The translations under genes were made by a program, and so were the position numbers. The notes beneath the pieces are model-generated. The model did not search any database and was not told where the DNA came from. It saw only the letters and a program-made list of their open reading frames with translations. Positions 1-8,303 of a DNA stretch of 64,000 nucleotides are shown here, in pieces. Position 1 is the first letter of the stretch. Each line of letters opens with the position of its first letter. The stretch is from Flavobacterium sp. (GTDB taxonomy: Bacteria > Bacteroidota > Bacteroidia > Flavobacteriales > Flavobacteriaceae). Location: positions 128,501 to 192,500 of the forward strand of contig JADKDN010000001.1 of assembly GCA_016718345.1 (NCBI GenBank), in the 5' to 3' direction.

Positions 1-1319
1 TTGCTGGTTGGGCTAGTGTACCAGTTTACATTTCCTGAACTAGTAATTGCTTCAAGTGATATGGTTTTACCTGCGCAAATAGTTATAGGATTATTTGTAG
101 AAATTATGGTAGGTATTGGAATTACTTTTATTTCTATTGCTTTTCTAGTTTGACATCCATAATCATAATAAAATGTTGTATTTTGTGTTAGAACTGGTGT
201 TGTAAATGTATTACCCGTGAATAGGGCATCTGTTGAAGTAAGGTCTGAATACCAGTTCAAAGATCCATCAGGAAACTGTGCGTTGATAGTCCATGTACTG
301 CCTTCACAGATTTGAATGTCTGTGTTAAGTTGTGGTTCTGAAAGAATAGTAATTGTTGTACTACTTGAAATTTCGAGAACGGGATCGTTTGGCATGCCAC
401 CGTATTCTACAATATATCCTTTTGGTTGATAGGTTCCACTATTTTCTCCAGTATTGCCTAAATCATTCCAAGAACCTAAAATTCCAACTCCAGGTGCTGT
501 TATGTGAGCATAATCTTCGATTCCTTGAGAATTATTTGGCTCTAAGTTATTCCAAAAAGCAAAGCTTGGAGTACTGCCAAATTCAGCTCCATTCCAAAAA
601 ATTGTACCCTTTTCAGGACCAGTTACCCATTTCCAAACGCCTTCTTGTTCTTCATCTGCGCCACCAATCCAACCAGTTCCAGACGCTTGTTCTCCAACTA
701 AAAGTGCTTCGTCTAATGCAGTAATAGTAGCTAGATACCCTTGTAGTCCATAATAGGTGCTGTTTGCGGCTGCAATTTTAGCGTCAGACCAAGAAATACC
801 AAGGTTAGAAACAAATTGATAATAATGCCCATTAGATGGAAGAAAATTAGCTTGCCCCACACTTATTGAAAATTCTCTCGTTCCCGATGGTGTGGCTGAG
901 AAATTTGTATACTCAACGTCTTCGATGGCTGCAACGAAATCAACATAACTGACAGGCAATCCTGAGAGGCTGTATAGCTTTAGTTTTCCTGTTGTTATAT
1001 CCCAGCTTGAAGTTACAGTTGGGTGCAATCCTGTTAAAGTTAATTGGTCTTGCCCATTTTTGTATCCTTAGGAAATTTGGATATAGACTGCTTCGGTACT
1101 TGTATCATCAGGATCGGTTATAGTGATGTCTGTTACAATTTTTTGATAGGTTTGTTTGCAATATATTTGATTTCCTGTTGCTTTGATTATTGGAGCAATA
1201 TTTGCAAGTATAGGTTTGGGTTTTTTGTAGGTAGGCGGAAAGTTAATTTTAGAATAACCTAAGGATGACATAAAAACGAATATGCTTAAAATAATTTTAG
1301 AATAGTTGTAATCTCTCAT
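1..1319 (-). pseudogene. Secreted C-type-lectin/Ig-like surface protein, interrupted by an in-frame stop; 3' part off the window
   Basis: Reading leftward from an ATG at 1319, the product has a hydrophobic signal-like N-terminus (about residues 8-23) and then a region ending in DPDDTSTEAVYIQIS. A TAA at 1068-1070 stops it at residue 84. The same frame stays open from 1067 to the left edge, so the gene is interrupted by one codon and not shifted. The read-through part carries a C-type lectin-like domain at about residues 155-307, with WIGGADEE, FWNNLEPNN, SWNDLG and a closing GYIVEYGG. An Ig-like adhesin region with spaced cysteines follows. Proteins built this way in Flavobacteriia are usually long, T9SS-exported cell-surface adhesins. 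The C-terminus and any sorting domain lie outside the window. The stop is probably a changed Ser or Gln codon (C to A or C to T), either real or a base-calling error. The small intact ORFs on the opposite strand here are shadows. Confidence 0.75.
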
Positions 1320-1339
1320 GCTTTAGTTATTTATTGAAT

Positions 1340-1876
1340 TTACTTTTGTTGGATTGTTTTTTGGAATAAGTCCCAAATTACAATTCCTGCACTTACAGAA
1401 ATGTTCAAAGAATGTTTCGAACCTAATTGAGGGATTTCAATACAACTGTCACAAATTTCTATTGCTTTTTGCGAAACACCATAAACCTCGTTGCCGAAAA
1501 TTAGAGCGTATTTTTTAACTGGATTTATGACAAATTCGTTAAGAAGGATAGCATTTTCAACCTGTTCTACTGCAAGTACTGTTATGTTGTCATTTTTTAG
1601 TTTTTTAATGACATCCACTATATCAGCCTGATATTCCCATGTTACAGTCTCAGTTGCACCTAGTGCTGTTTTGTGAATCTCTTTATTGGGAGGAGTTGCT
1701 GTAATGCCACACAAAACTATTTTTTCAATTAAAAAGGCATCAGCAGTTCTAAATACAGAACCAATATTGTTTAAACTTCTGATATCGTCCAATACAATAA
1801 TTAGTTTGGTTTTATCAGCTGTTTTAAAGTCTTCAATTGATTTTCTATTTAATTCATTGTTTTCAAGCTTTCGCAT
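1340..1876 (-). CDS. TrmH-family (SPOUT) RNA 2'-O-methyltransferase
   Basis: This 178-residue protein is a compact SpoU/TrmH-type enzyme that transfers a methyl group from S-adenosylmethionine to a ribose 2'-OH of tRNA or rRNA. All three SPOUT motifs are present. Motif 1 is NNIGSVFRTADA at residues 36-47, with the catalytic Asn and Arg. Motif 2 is ALIFGNEVYGV near 128-138. Motif 3, near 147-163, includes LGSKHSLNISVSAG and forms the trefoil-knot cofactor site. There is no N-terminal substrate-binding extension, so the target (for example Gm18 of tRNA) cannot be assigned from sequence. The ATG at 1876 follows a terminator that separates it from the DUF1573 gene. It ends 20 bp before the interrupted surface-protein gene on the same strand. 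Confidence 0.85.
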   Translation of the reverse strand: MRKLENNELNRKSIEDFKTADKTKLIIVLDDIRSLNNIGSVFRTADAFLIEKIVLCGITATPPNKEIHKTALGATETVTWEYQADIVDVIKKLKNDNITVLAVEQVENAILLNEFVINPVKKYALIFGNEVYGVSQKAIEICDSCIEIPQLGSKHSLNISVSAGIVIWDLFQKTIQQK

Positions 1877-1894
1877 GGTACTATTAATCAGGTA

Positions 1895-1926
1895 TAAAAA
1901 AGGCTTCCTGATTTAGGAAGCCCTTT
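1895..1926 (-). terminator. Rho-independent terminator after the DUF1573 gene
   Basis: An 8-bp stem (GGCTTCCT at 1902-1909 with AGGAAGCC at 1915-1922) closes a 5-nt loop. On the minus strand a T-run follows it. It lies just downstream of the gene ending at 1946. Confidence 0.8.
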
Positions 1927-1945
1927 CAAATATTGTAAAAAATAA

Positions 1946-2440
1946 TTAACTTTTTGTAGTTGGAGTTGATGGTGTTTCATCTGGCAATACAGTTCCTTTT
2001 ATAGTAAGAGTTTTTGTAGCCTGACCTTCAGCGTTTGAAGTTACAGTAACAGTCTTGGTAAAAGGACCAACTCTATCTGTAGCATATTTTACGCCAATTT
2101 TTCCTTTAGCACCAGGTGCAATGGGCTCTTTTGGCGTTGTTGGAACAGTACATCCACAAGATCCTTGAGTGTTAGTGATAATTAGTGGTTTAGTACCATT
2201 GTTAGTGAAAACAAATTCACGATTACCATCAGCATTGTGAGGAATTGTTCCGTAGTCGATAACTTCACTTTCGAATAACATTCCTGCTCCATCAATTTTT
2301 TGACCGATTGACTTTGAAGGGGCAGCCTTAGCATCAACAGTTGTATTTTTTTTGATTGTTTTTGCTTTTTTTGCACTCTGAGCATTAGAATTTGCAACGC
2401 CTAAAACAACTAACGTTGCCAACAAAAATATTTTTTTCAT
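1946..2440 (-). CDS. DUF1573 domain secreted protein
   Basis: The 164-residue product starts with a signal peptide (residues 1-20, cleavage likely after NSNAQ). A Lys/Ala-rich linker leads into a DUF1573 domain from about residue 50, an Ig/ASH-like beta sandwich common in Bacteroidota. Seen in it are the VIDYGTIPHNADGNREFVF start, the GSCGCTVP cysteine pair near 95-102 and PGAKGKIGVKY. The domain is known only as a periplasmic or surface module with no assigned activity. The gene stands alone with its own terminator downstream, and mutS is divergent upstream. A second ORF inside it on the same strand is a frame shadow. Confidence 0.8.
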   Translation of the reverse strand: MKKIFLLATLVVLGVANSNAQSAKKAKTIKKNTTVDAKAAPSKSIGQKIDGAGMLFESEVIDYGTIPHNADGNREFVFTNNGTKPLIITNTQGSCGCTVPTTPKEPIAPGAKGKIGVKYATDRVGPFTKTVTVTSNAEGQATKTLTIKGTVLPDETPSTPTTKS

Positions 2441-2599
2441 CTGTTTTTAGATTAAATTATAATGACAAATCTATATAAAAAAAATTAATCACAATTATAA
2501 ATTTTTCTTAAAAGATATTTTTTTTATTGTGAAGGATTTATTCTCTTTTAAATATTTAAATTCGCTGATGCATTTTTCTAAAATTTAAAATAGAACATT

Positions 2600-5206
2600 T
2601 TGGCAACAAAAGAAAAGGAAATCAAGGAAACACCATTAATGAAACAATACAATGAGATCAAAAGGAAGTATCCTGACGCTTGTTTATTGTTTAGAGTGGG
2701 TGACTTTTATGAAACTTTTGGTGAAGATGCCATTAGAGCTTCAAAAATTTTAGGAATTGTGCTGACAAAACGCGGTGCTGGCTCTGAAACAGAAACTGCA
2801 CTCGCAGGATTTCCGCATCATTCTTTGAATACTTATTTGCCAAAATTAGTTAAATCTGGGCTTCGTGTGGCTATTTGCGACCAATTGGAAGATCCAAAAA
2901 TGACTAAGACCATTGTGAAACGTGGAGTTACAGAGCTTGTTACTCCTGGAGTATCAATGAATGATGAGGTTTTGCAGTCCAAATCGAATAATTTTCTAGC
3001 TTCTATATATTTTGGAAAAAAGACCATTGGGATTTCTTTTTTGGATGTGTCTACTGGAGAATTTCTCACGGCTCAAGGTAATGATGAATATATTGATAAA
3101 CTTTTACAAAATTTCAATCCAAGTGAAGTTTTAATTGCCAAGCAAAATAAAGTTGAATTCAAAGAAATTTTTGGAGAAGATTTTCACAATTTTTATCTCG
3201 AAGATTGGGTGTATAAAGAGGATTATGCCTTAGAAACTTTAATGGGGCATTTTCAAACTAATTCTTTAAAAGGATTTGGGGTTGAGGAGTTAACAGAAGG
3301 CATCATCGCATCGGGCGCTATTTTGTATTATTTATCAGAAACACAACATAATAAGCGACAACATATCACTTCAATTCAACGAATTGCTGAAGATGCTTAT
3401 GTTTGGATGGATCGATTTACAATTCGGAATCTGGAATTGTATCACAGTTACAATCCAAATGCGGTTACACTTTTGGATGTGATTGACAGAACACTATCGC
3501 CAATGGGGTCAAGATTGTTGAAACGTTGGTTGGCTTTGCCCTTAAAAGATATAAATAAAATAAGGAATAGGCATGAGGTAGTTTCCTACTTGAAAGAAAA
3601 TCAAGATATTCTGAAAAGTATTCAACACCAAATTAAGCAGATTTCGGATTTAGAACGATTAATCTCCAAAATCGCTACTGGGAAAGTATCACCACGAGAA
3701 GTGGTTTATTTGAAAGAATCGTTAGATGCGATAATTCCAATAAAAAATATTGCCTTACAAAGTAATCAAGAGGCCGTGAAAATTATTGGAGACAGTTTAC
3801 ATAGTTGTGATTTACTTAGAGAAAAAATTAAAAACACTTTAAATCAAGAAGCTCCAGTCGCAATTGCCAAAGGGAATGTTATAGCCAAAGGAGTTCACAG
3901 TGAATTAGACGATTTAAGGGCTATATCTACTTCAGGTAAAGAATATTTGGAAGGAATTGAAATTCGAGAGTCGCAGAGAACAGGAATTTCTTCTCTGAAA
4001 ATCTCATTTAATAATGTATTTGGATATTACATAGAAGTTAGAAATACGCATAAGGATAAAGTTCCTTCGGAATGGATTAGGAAACAGACGTTAGTTAATG
4101 CCGAACGGTATATTACAGAGGAACTCAAGGAATATGAAACTAAAATACTCGGTGCTGAAGAAAAAATTCAACAAATAGAGAATCAACTTTTTGAGCAATT
4201 GGTCCATTGGATAGCCACATACATAAAACCAGTACAATTGAATGCCAATTTAATTGCTCAGTTAGATTGTTTAACATCATTTGCTCAGTTAGCAATTGAG
4301 AATAAATACGTTTGTCCAGAGCTAGATGATTCTTTTGAATTGGACATAAAAAATGGACGCCATCCTGTTATTGAAAAACAATTACCAGTTGGAACACCAT
4401 ATATAACAAACGATGTTTTCCTTGATAGAGAAACACAGCAATTAATAATGATAACGGGTCCAAATATGTCTGGAAAATCAGCGATATTAAGACAAACGGC
4501 ATTAATAGTTCTTCTGGCTCAAATGGGAAGTTTTGTTCCAGCGGACAGTTTGAGATTGGGAATTATAGATAAAATTTTTACTCGAGTAGGTGCAAGTGAT
4601 AACATCTCAATGGGGGAATCTACTTTTATGGTAGAAATGAATGAAACAGCTTCTATTTTGAATAATATTTCTGATAGAAGTTTAGTCTTGTTAGACGAAA
4701 TTGGCAGAGGAACAAGTACTTATGACGGAATTTCTATTGCTTGGGCTATTGCCGAATATTTACATGAACATCCTTCCAAGCCTAAAACATTGTTTGCAAC
4801 ACACTATCATGAGTTGAATGAGATGAGTGAGGTACTACAGCGCATTCAAAATTATAATGTCTCGGTTAAAGAATTGAAGGATACGGTACTTTTTATCCGA
4901 AAATTAGTAAAAGGAGGAAGTGCTCATAGCTTTGGAATTCATGTGGCTAAAATGGCAGGAATGCCTCAAACAGTTATTTTGAAAGCTCAGAAATTGTTAA
5001 AAAAATTGGAAAAAGACCACTCTAGTGAGGCTTTAAACGGAATCAAGTCAACCAAGGATGAGATGCAAATGAGTTTTTTTAATTTAGACGACCCTTTGTT
5101 AGAGGAAATTAAAGATGAGATTTTGAGTTTAGATATCAATACATTAACTCCTATCGAAGCTATGATGAAGCTTAATGAAATCAAAAGAATGTTAACAAAA
5201 AAGTAG
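2600..5206 (+). CDS. mutS: DNA mismatch repair protein MutS
   Basis: The 868-residue protein recognises mismatches and small loops and starts methyl-independent repair with MutL. The N-terminal mismatch-binding motif is visible as FRVGDFYETFGEDA, with the Phe-Tyr-Glu that stacks on the mispaired base. The ABC-type ATPase follows: Walker A GPNMSGKSAILRQ near residue 620, signature STFMVEMNE, Walker B LVLLDEIGRGTSTYDG near 694, and ATHYHEL after it. Length is normal for the family. The start is a TTG at 2600 (reading MATKEKEIKET); I see no in-frame ATG upstream that fits the family N-terminus. It is a single transcription unit, divergent from the DUF1573 gene. The reading frame is intact, unlike several neighbours, so the strain should have normal mismatch repair. 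Confidence 0.97.
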   Translation: MATKEKEIKETPLMKQYNEIKRKYPDACLLFRVGDFYETFGEDAIRASKILGIVLTKRGAGSETETALAGFPHHSLNTYLPKLVKSGLRVAICDQLEDPKMTKTIVKRGVTELVTPGVSMNDEVLQSKSNNFLASIYFGKKTIGISFLDVSTGEFLTAQGNDEYIDKLLQNFNPSEVLIAKQNKVEFKEIFGEDFHNFYLEDWVYKEDYALETLMGHFQTNSLKGFGVEELTEGIIASGAILYYLSETQHNKRQHITSIQRIAEDAYVWMDRFTIRNLELYHSYNPNAVTLLDVIDRTLSPMGSRLLKRWLALPLKDINKIRNRHEVVSYLKENQDILKSIQHQIKQISDLERLISKIATGKVSPREVVYLKESLDAIIPIKNIALQSNQEAVKIIGDSLHSCDLLREKIKNTLNQEAPVAIAKGNVIAKGVHSELDDLRAISTSGKEYLEGIEIRESQRTGISSLKISFNNVFGYYIEVRNTHKDKVPSEWIRKQTLVNAERYITEELKEYETKILGAEEKIQQIENQLFEQLVHWIATYIKPVQLNANLIAQLDCLTSFAQLAIENKYVCPELDDSFELDIKNGRHPVIEKQLPVGTPYITNDVFLDRETQQLIMITGPNMSGKSAILRQTALIVLLAQMGSFVPADSLRLGIIDKIFTRVGASDNISMGESTFMVEMNETASILNNISDRSLVLLDEIGRGTSTYDGISIAWAIAEYLHEHPSKPKTLFATHYHELNEMSEVLQRIQNYNVSVKELKDTVLFIRKLVKGGSAHSFGIHVAKMAGMPQTVILKAQKLLKKLEKDHSSEALNGIKSTKDEMQMSFFNLDDPLLEEIKDEILSLDINTLTPIEAMMKLNEIKRMLTKK

Positions 5207-5275
5207 GTCTTTTTGAAGTAAAGAATAGGCTCTCAATAGATTAGGGTATTAGCGTGTTTTTTTTATAAAAAACAC

Positions 5276-5305
5276 TTGTAGAATTGAATTAAAGTATTAA
5301 ATTTG
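5276..5305 (+). promoter_or_regulatory. Bacteroidota-type promoter for the tRNA-Gly/tRNA-Leu pair
   Basis: TTG at 5276-5278 and TAAATTTG at 5298-5305 are separated by 19 bp, matching the TTG-N19-TAnnTTTG consensus of the main Bacteroidota sigma factor. The first tRNA begins about 45 bp downstream. Confidence 0.7.
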
Positions 5306-5350
5306 CCCTCGCTATCCAAAACGGATACAGTGTTCTTAAAAGAATGATTT

Positions 5351-5423
5351 GCGAAAATAGCTCAGTTGGTAGAGCGCGACCTTGCCAAGGTCGAGGTCGC
5401 GGGTTCGAGCCCCGTTTTTCGCT
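5351..5423 (+). tRNA. tRNA-Gly (GCC)
   Basis: A 73-nt cloverleaf with acceptor stem GCGAAAA/TTTTCGC and discriminator T. The anticodon stem GACCT..AGGTC presents GCC, and GGTTCGAGCC is the T-arm. No CCA is encoded. Confidence 0.95.
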
Positions 5424-5499
5424 CTAAACCATACTACTTTAATAGTGTCGTATTTAATTAATTTTTCTAAAAATTAAAATATACCACTAAAAAGTAAAT

Positions 5500-5585
5500 G
5501 CTCGGATGGTGAAATTGGTAGACACGCTGGACTTAAAATCCAGTGAACAGCAATGTTCGTGCGGGTTCAAGTCCCGCTCTGAGTA
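5500..5585 (+). tRNA. tRNA-Leu (TAA)
   Basis: An 86-nt class II tRNA with a long variable arm. The anticodon stem CTGGA/TCCAG presents TAA. The acceptor stem is GCTCGGA/TCTGAGT and the discriminator is A. It is co-transcribed with the tRNA-Gly 76 bp upstream and followed by a terminator. Confidence 0.95.
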
Positions 5586-5587
5586 CA

Positions 5588-5616
5588 AAAGCCTTAAACT
5601 TAGTTTAAGGCTTTTT
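5588..5616 (+). terminator. Terminator of the tRNA-Gly/tRNA-Leu unit
   Basis: A 9-bp stem (GCCTTAAAC at 5591-5599 with GTTTAAGGC at 5603-5611) has a 3-nt loop and is followed by a T-run. Confidence 0.85.
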
Positions 5617-5651
5617 CATTGAATTATATTTCATTTTTCAAATTAGATAAA

Positions 5652-5685
5652 CAAAAAAAACCTCGCAATGCGAGGTTTTAAAATT
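5652..5685 (-). terminator. Terminator downstream of the Ala-rich lipoprotein gene
   Basis: The stem CCTCGC/GCGAGG (5661-5666 with 5670-5675) is flanked by A-runs on the left and T/A on the right, so on the minus strand it ends in a T-run. It sits 18 bp past the stop of the lipoprotein gene. Confidence 0.75.
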
Positions 5686-5702
5686 TTTAGAAAAGTTTCT
5701 AA

Positions 5703-5915
5703 TTATTTTTTTTCTTCAGCAGCAGGTGCAGCAGGTGCAGCAGCAGAATCAACAACAGCAGCAGCAGCAGAATCAACAACAGCAGCAGCAGTGTCAACAA
5801 CAGCAGCAGCAGAGTCTACAGCAGCAGCAGCATCCTCAGCAGGAGCTTCAGCTTGTTTACAAGATACTACAGTTAATGCAGCGATAACAGCTAAACTTAA
5901 AAATACTTTTTTCAT
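5703..5915 (-). CDS. Small alanine-rich repeat lipoprotein
   Basis: The 70-residue protein has a lipoprotein signal peptide ending in LTVVSC, so Cys19 should be lipidated. The mature part is almost only Ala, Val, Asp and Ser, built of imperfect units such as DSAAAVV and DTAAAVV, and ends in PAAPAAEEKK. It has no recognisable domain, and an alpha-helical or coiled arrangement is likely from composition. Similar tiny Ala-rich lipoproteins occur in flavobacteria without known function. Its codons give a (GCA)n-type triplet tract that is conspicuous in this AT-rich genome. The opposite-strand ORF over the same tract is a mirror artefact. Confidence 0.7.
   Translation of the reverse strand: MKKVFLSLAVIAALTVVSCKQAEAPAEDAAAAVDSAAAVVDTAAAVVDSAAAAVVDSAAAPAAPAAEEKK
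5716..5842. repeat. GCA/TGC trinucleotide repeat tract inside the Ala-rich lipoprotein gene
   Basis: About 125 bp are dominated by GCA triplets, broken by AATCAACAA-like spacers that recur every 24-30 bp. Each repeat unit is a multiple of 3, so slippage would change protein length and keep the frame. Confidence 0.75.
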
Positions 5916-6121
5916 CTTACTTAATTATAAAAGGTTAATTATTAATTCGAGGCAAAGATATAAATTTTTTATTACGTAAAAATATTTTTCAATTTTTTTT
6001 AAAAAAAATATAATCAATTGCCGCATTTTTATTTACAAATATTGTGCCAAAAACATATATTTTTAAGATTTATTTTTGAGAATATTTGTTTAGGATGTGG
6101 TTCTTTAACAGAGGTTTAAGG

Positions 6122-8263
6122 TTACTTTTCCTTTTTTGGGAGTATGAGTTTTAACTCTGACATTAAATTTTGGGCATCTGCATACTTGTCAATTATGAAT
6201 AAAACATAGCGAATGTCTACCATAATGTTTCTGCAAATTGTAGGGTCGTAATAAATATCACTCATAGTACCTTCCCAAACCCTATCAAAATTGAGTCCTA
6301 TTAAATTGCCTTTGTCATCAAGTGCGGGACTTCCTGAATTCCCGCCCGTAGTATGATTTGTTGCTATAAAATCAAGTGGCATTCTTCCTTTTACACCATA
6401 GATTCCATAATCTTTAGCATTATATAAATCGATTAATTTTTTGGAGACATCATATTCGTAATCTCCGGGGATATATTTTTCAATAACACCATCAAGATAG
6501 GAAAATGGCTCATATAGTACCGCATCACTTGGCTTGTATCCTTTAATTTTTCCATAAGTTACACGAAGAGTGCTATTGGCGTCAGGGAAATTTCTGTTTT
6601 TCGGGAACAATTCCAAAATAGCTTTCATATAGGTTCTTTGTGTAGCCGTATTTTTTAAATTTAGCTCATCATATTTTGGTGCAACATTTTTTAAATGGGT
6701 ATCAGCAATAGCCTTAATTATTTGAAATCCTTTATCATTATTTAATTTTTCTAAAACAGTTTTTGTATCACCAGTTAATAATTCTTTTATTTTATCATAA
6801 CTAACCAATTGGGATTTTGAAAAAACTTCGTTGGCTAAATCTTCTCCATTGCTATTTTCTAAAGATTTTGCTAAAAACTGATTAGGGGATTTTTTGCTAT
6901 AGATGTCAATTAATTTCTCAAAGATTTTTTGATCTACAACTGGGTTAAAGTCTTTGTAAAACTCTCCCAAACCGTTTATTAAAACAGTCCTTCTATCATT
7001 AAAGGATTGTTCACCCTTAGTGTTGTAAAGTTGTTCTAAATGGTATAATTTATATCCAACGACTAGGATTTCTGCATTTCTCACCGTTTCATTAAAATAA
7101 TCTCTAGCCAAACCATAGTCTTTGATTTCAGTGTAATTTTTTTCAAAATCAGACAACAAATTTCCATACTCTGCTTGTTTTCCTGTGGCTATGACTTTTT
7201 CTTGAAATTGCTTTTCGAATTCTTTTTTGGCTCCAATGGCATTGGATTTTTTCAATCCTTTGATTTCTCCTATCCATTTTTTCCATGCGTTTGCAAGTGT
7301 TGCATTCTTCGCTGCATATTGAATTTTTATTGCATTGTCTTTTCGCATGAAACCATCTTGTACTTTTAGAGCAGCATCACGAAGCTTTATTTTTGCAGGA
7401 TTTGAAGTGTTTACAATTTGCTCTACGGCAAATGAAGGTAAATATTCCTGCGTTGTTCCAGGATAACCCAAAACCATAGTAAAATCATTTTCTTTCAAAC
7501 CTTTTAAAGAAATAGGGAAGTAATATTTTGGTTTGTACGGCACATTTTCTGGGGAATATTCTGCAGGACGATTGTTTTTATCGGCATAAATTCTAAATAA
7601 TGAGAAATCGCCCGTATGTCTTGGCCAAACCCAATTATCAGTAACATCACCAAATTTTCCAATTGAACTCGGAGGAGCGCCAACCAGTCGAATATCTTTA
7701 TAAGTTTCGGTTACAAAATTTAAGTACTGATTTCCAGCATAAAATGTTTTAATAGTGTTTTCTTGCCACGCCTCTTTTGGTGATGTTTTGGTAAGAGTTG
7801 CTATATTCTCTTGAATTTTTTTTTGTTTTTCAGCTTCTGAAGCCAGTCCTACCGTTCCCTCTAAAACTTTCGTAGTAACATCGTCAATTCTTACGACAAA
7901 AGATACTACCATGCCTTTGTTCAGCAATTCGTCTTCCATTTTATATGCCCAAAAACCATTGGTTATATAATCATGTTCTACCGAAGAATGTTCCTGAATG
8001 GCATCAAAACCACAATGATGATTGGTTAAAATTAAACCTTTCTCAGAGATAACTTCAGCGGTACATTTGTTGTCAAATTGAGGAACGGCATCTTTGATAC
8101 TTGATTTGTTTACAGAATAAATATCTTCAGCTGTAATTTTCATTCCAAGATTTTTCATTTCGCTCTCATTCATTCCTTGCAAAAACGAAGGAATCCACAT
8201 GCCACCTTGTTGGGCATTGATTTGAATTACGAATAATAGAAGGAATAATTTTATGATTCTCAT
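6122..8263 (-). CDS. S46 family dipeptidyl-peptidase, DPP11-like (Asp/Glu at P1)
   Basis: The 713-residue periplasmic serine exopeptidase removes dipeptides from peptide N-termini, a key step in peptide use by asaccharolytic Bacteroidota. A signal peptide (to about INAQQ, residue 19) is followed by WIPSFLQGMNE. The catalytic His lies in TNHHCGFDAIQ and the nucleophile Ser643 in GGNSGSP. The specificity loop reads GLNFDRVWEG. In S46 enzymes an Arg at this place is typical of DPP11 (acidic P1), and a Gly is typical of DPP7, so I assign DPP11 type. Length matches the family. It starts 40 bp after the Kdo-transferase gene on the same strand and may share its transcript. Confidence 0.9.
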   Translation of the reverse strand: MRIIKLFLLLFVIQINAQQGGMWIPSFLQGMNESEMKNLGMKITAEDIYSVNKSSIKDAVPQFDNKCTAEVISEKGLILTNHHCGFDAIQEHSSVEHDYITNGFWAYKMEDELLNKGMVVSFVVRIDDVTTKVLEGTVGLASEAEKQKKIQENIATLTKTSPKEAWQENTIKTFYAGNQYLNFVTETYKDIRLVGAPPSSIGKFGDVTDNWVWPRHTGDFSLFRIYADKNNRPAEYSPENVPYKPKYYFPISLKGLKENDFTMVLGYPGTTQEYLPSFAVEQIVNTSNPAKIKLRDAALKVQDGFMRKDNAIKIQYAAKNATLANAWKKWIGEIKGLKKSNAIGAKKEFEKQFQEKVIATGKQAEYGNLLSDFEKNYTEIKDYGLARDYFNETVRNAEILVVGYKLYHLEQLYNTKGEQSFNDRRTVLINGLGEFYKDFNPVVDQKIFEKLIDIYSKKSPNQFLAKSLENSNGEDLANEVFSKSQLVSYDKIKELLTGDTKTVLEKLNNDKGFQIIKAIADTHLKNVAPKYDELNLKNTATQRTYMKAILELFPKNRNFPDANSTLRVTYGKIKGYKPSDAVLYEPFSYLDGVIEKYIPGDYEYDVSKKLIDLYNAKDYGIYGVKGRMPLDFIATNHTTGGNSGSPALDDKGNLIGLNFDRVWEGTMSDIYYDPTICRNIMVDIRYVLFIIDKYADAQNLMSELKLILPKKEK

Positions 8264-8303
8264 TTGAAATAGGGTGTAAATTGTAAAATTTAAAGATTGA
8301 TTT

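Noticed and set aside
353..724. Plus-strand ORF of 123 codons near the left edge
   Set aside because: It is the mirror of the lectin-like gene on the minus strand, and its composition (Leu/Gln/His rich) is unlike a real protein.
5716..5842. Short repeat tract as a CRISPR array
   Set aside because: Units are GCA triplets inside an open reading frame with no spacers of unique sequence and no cas genes.
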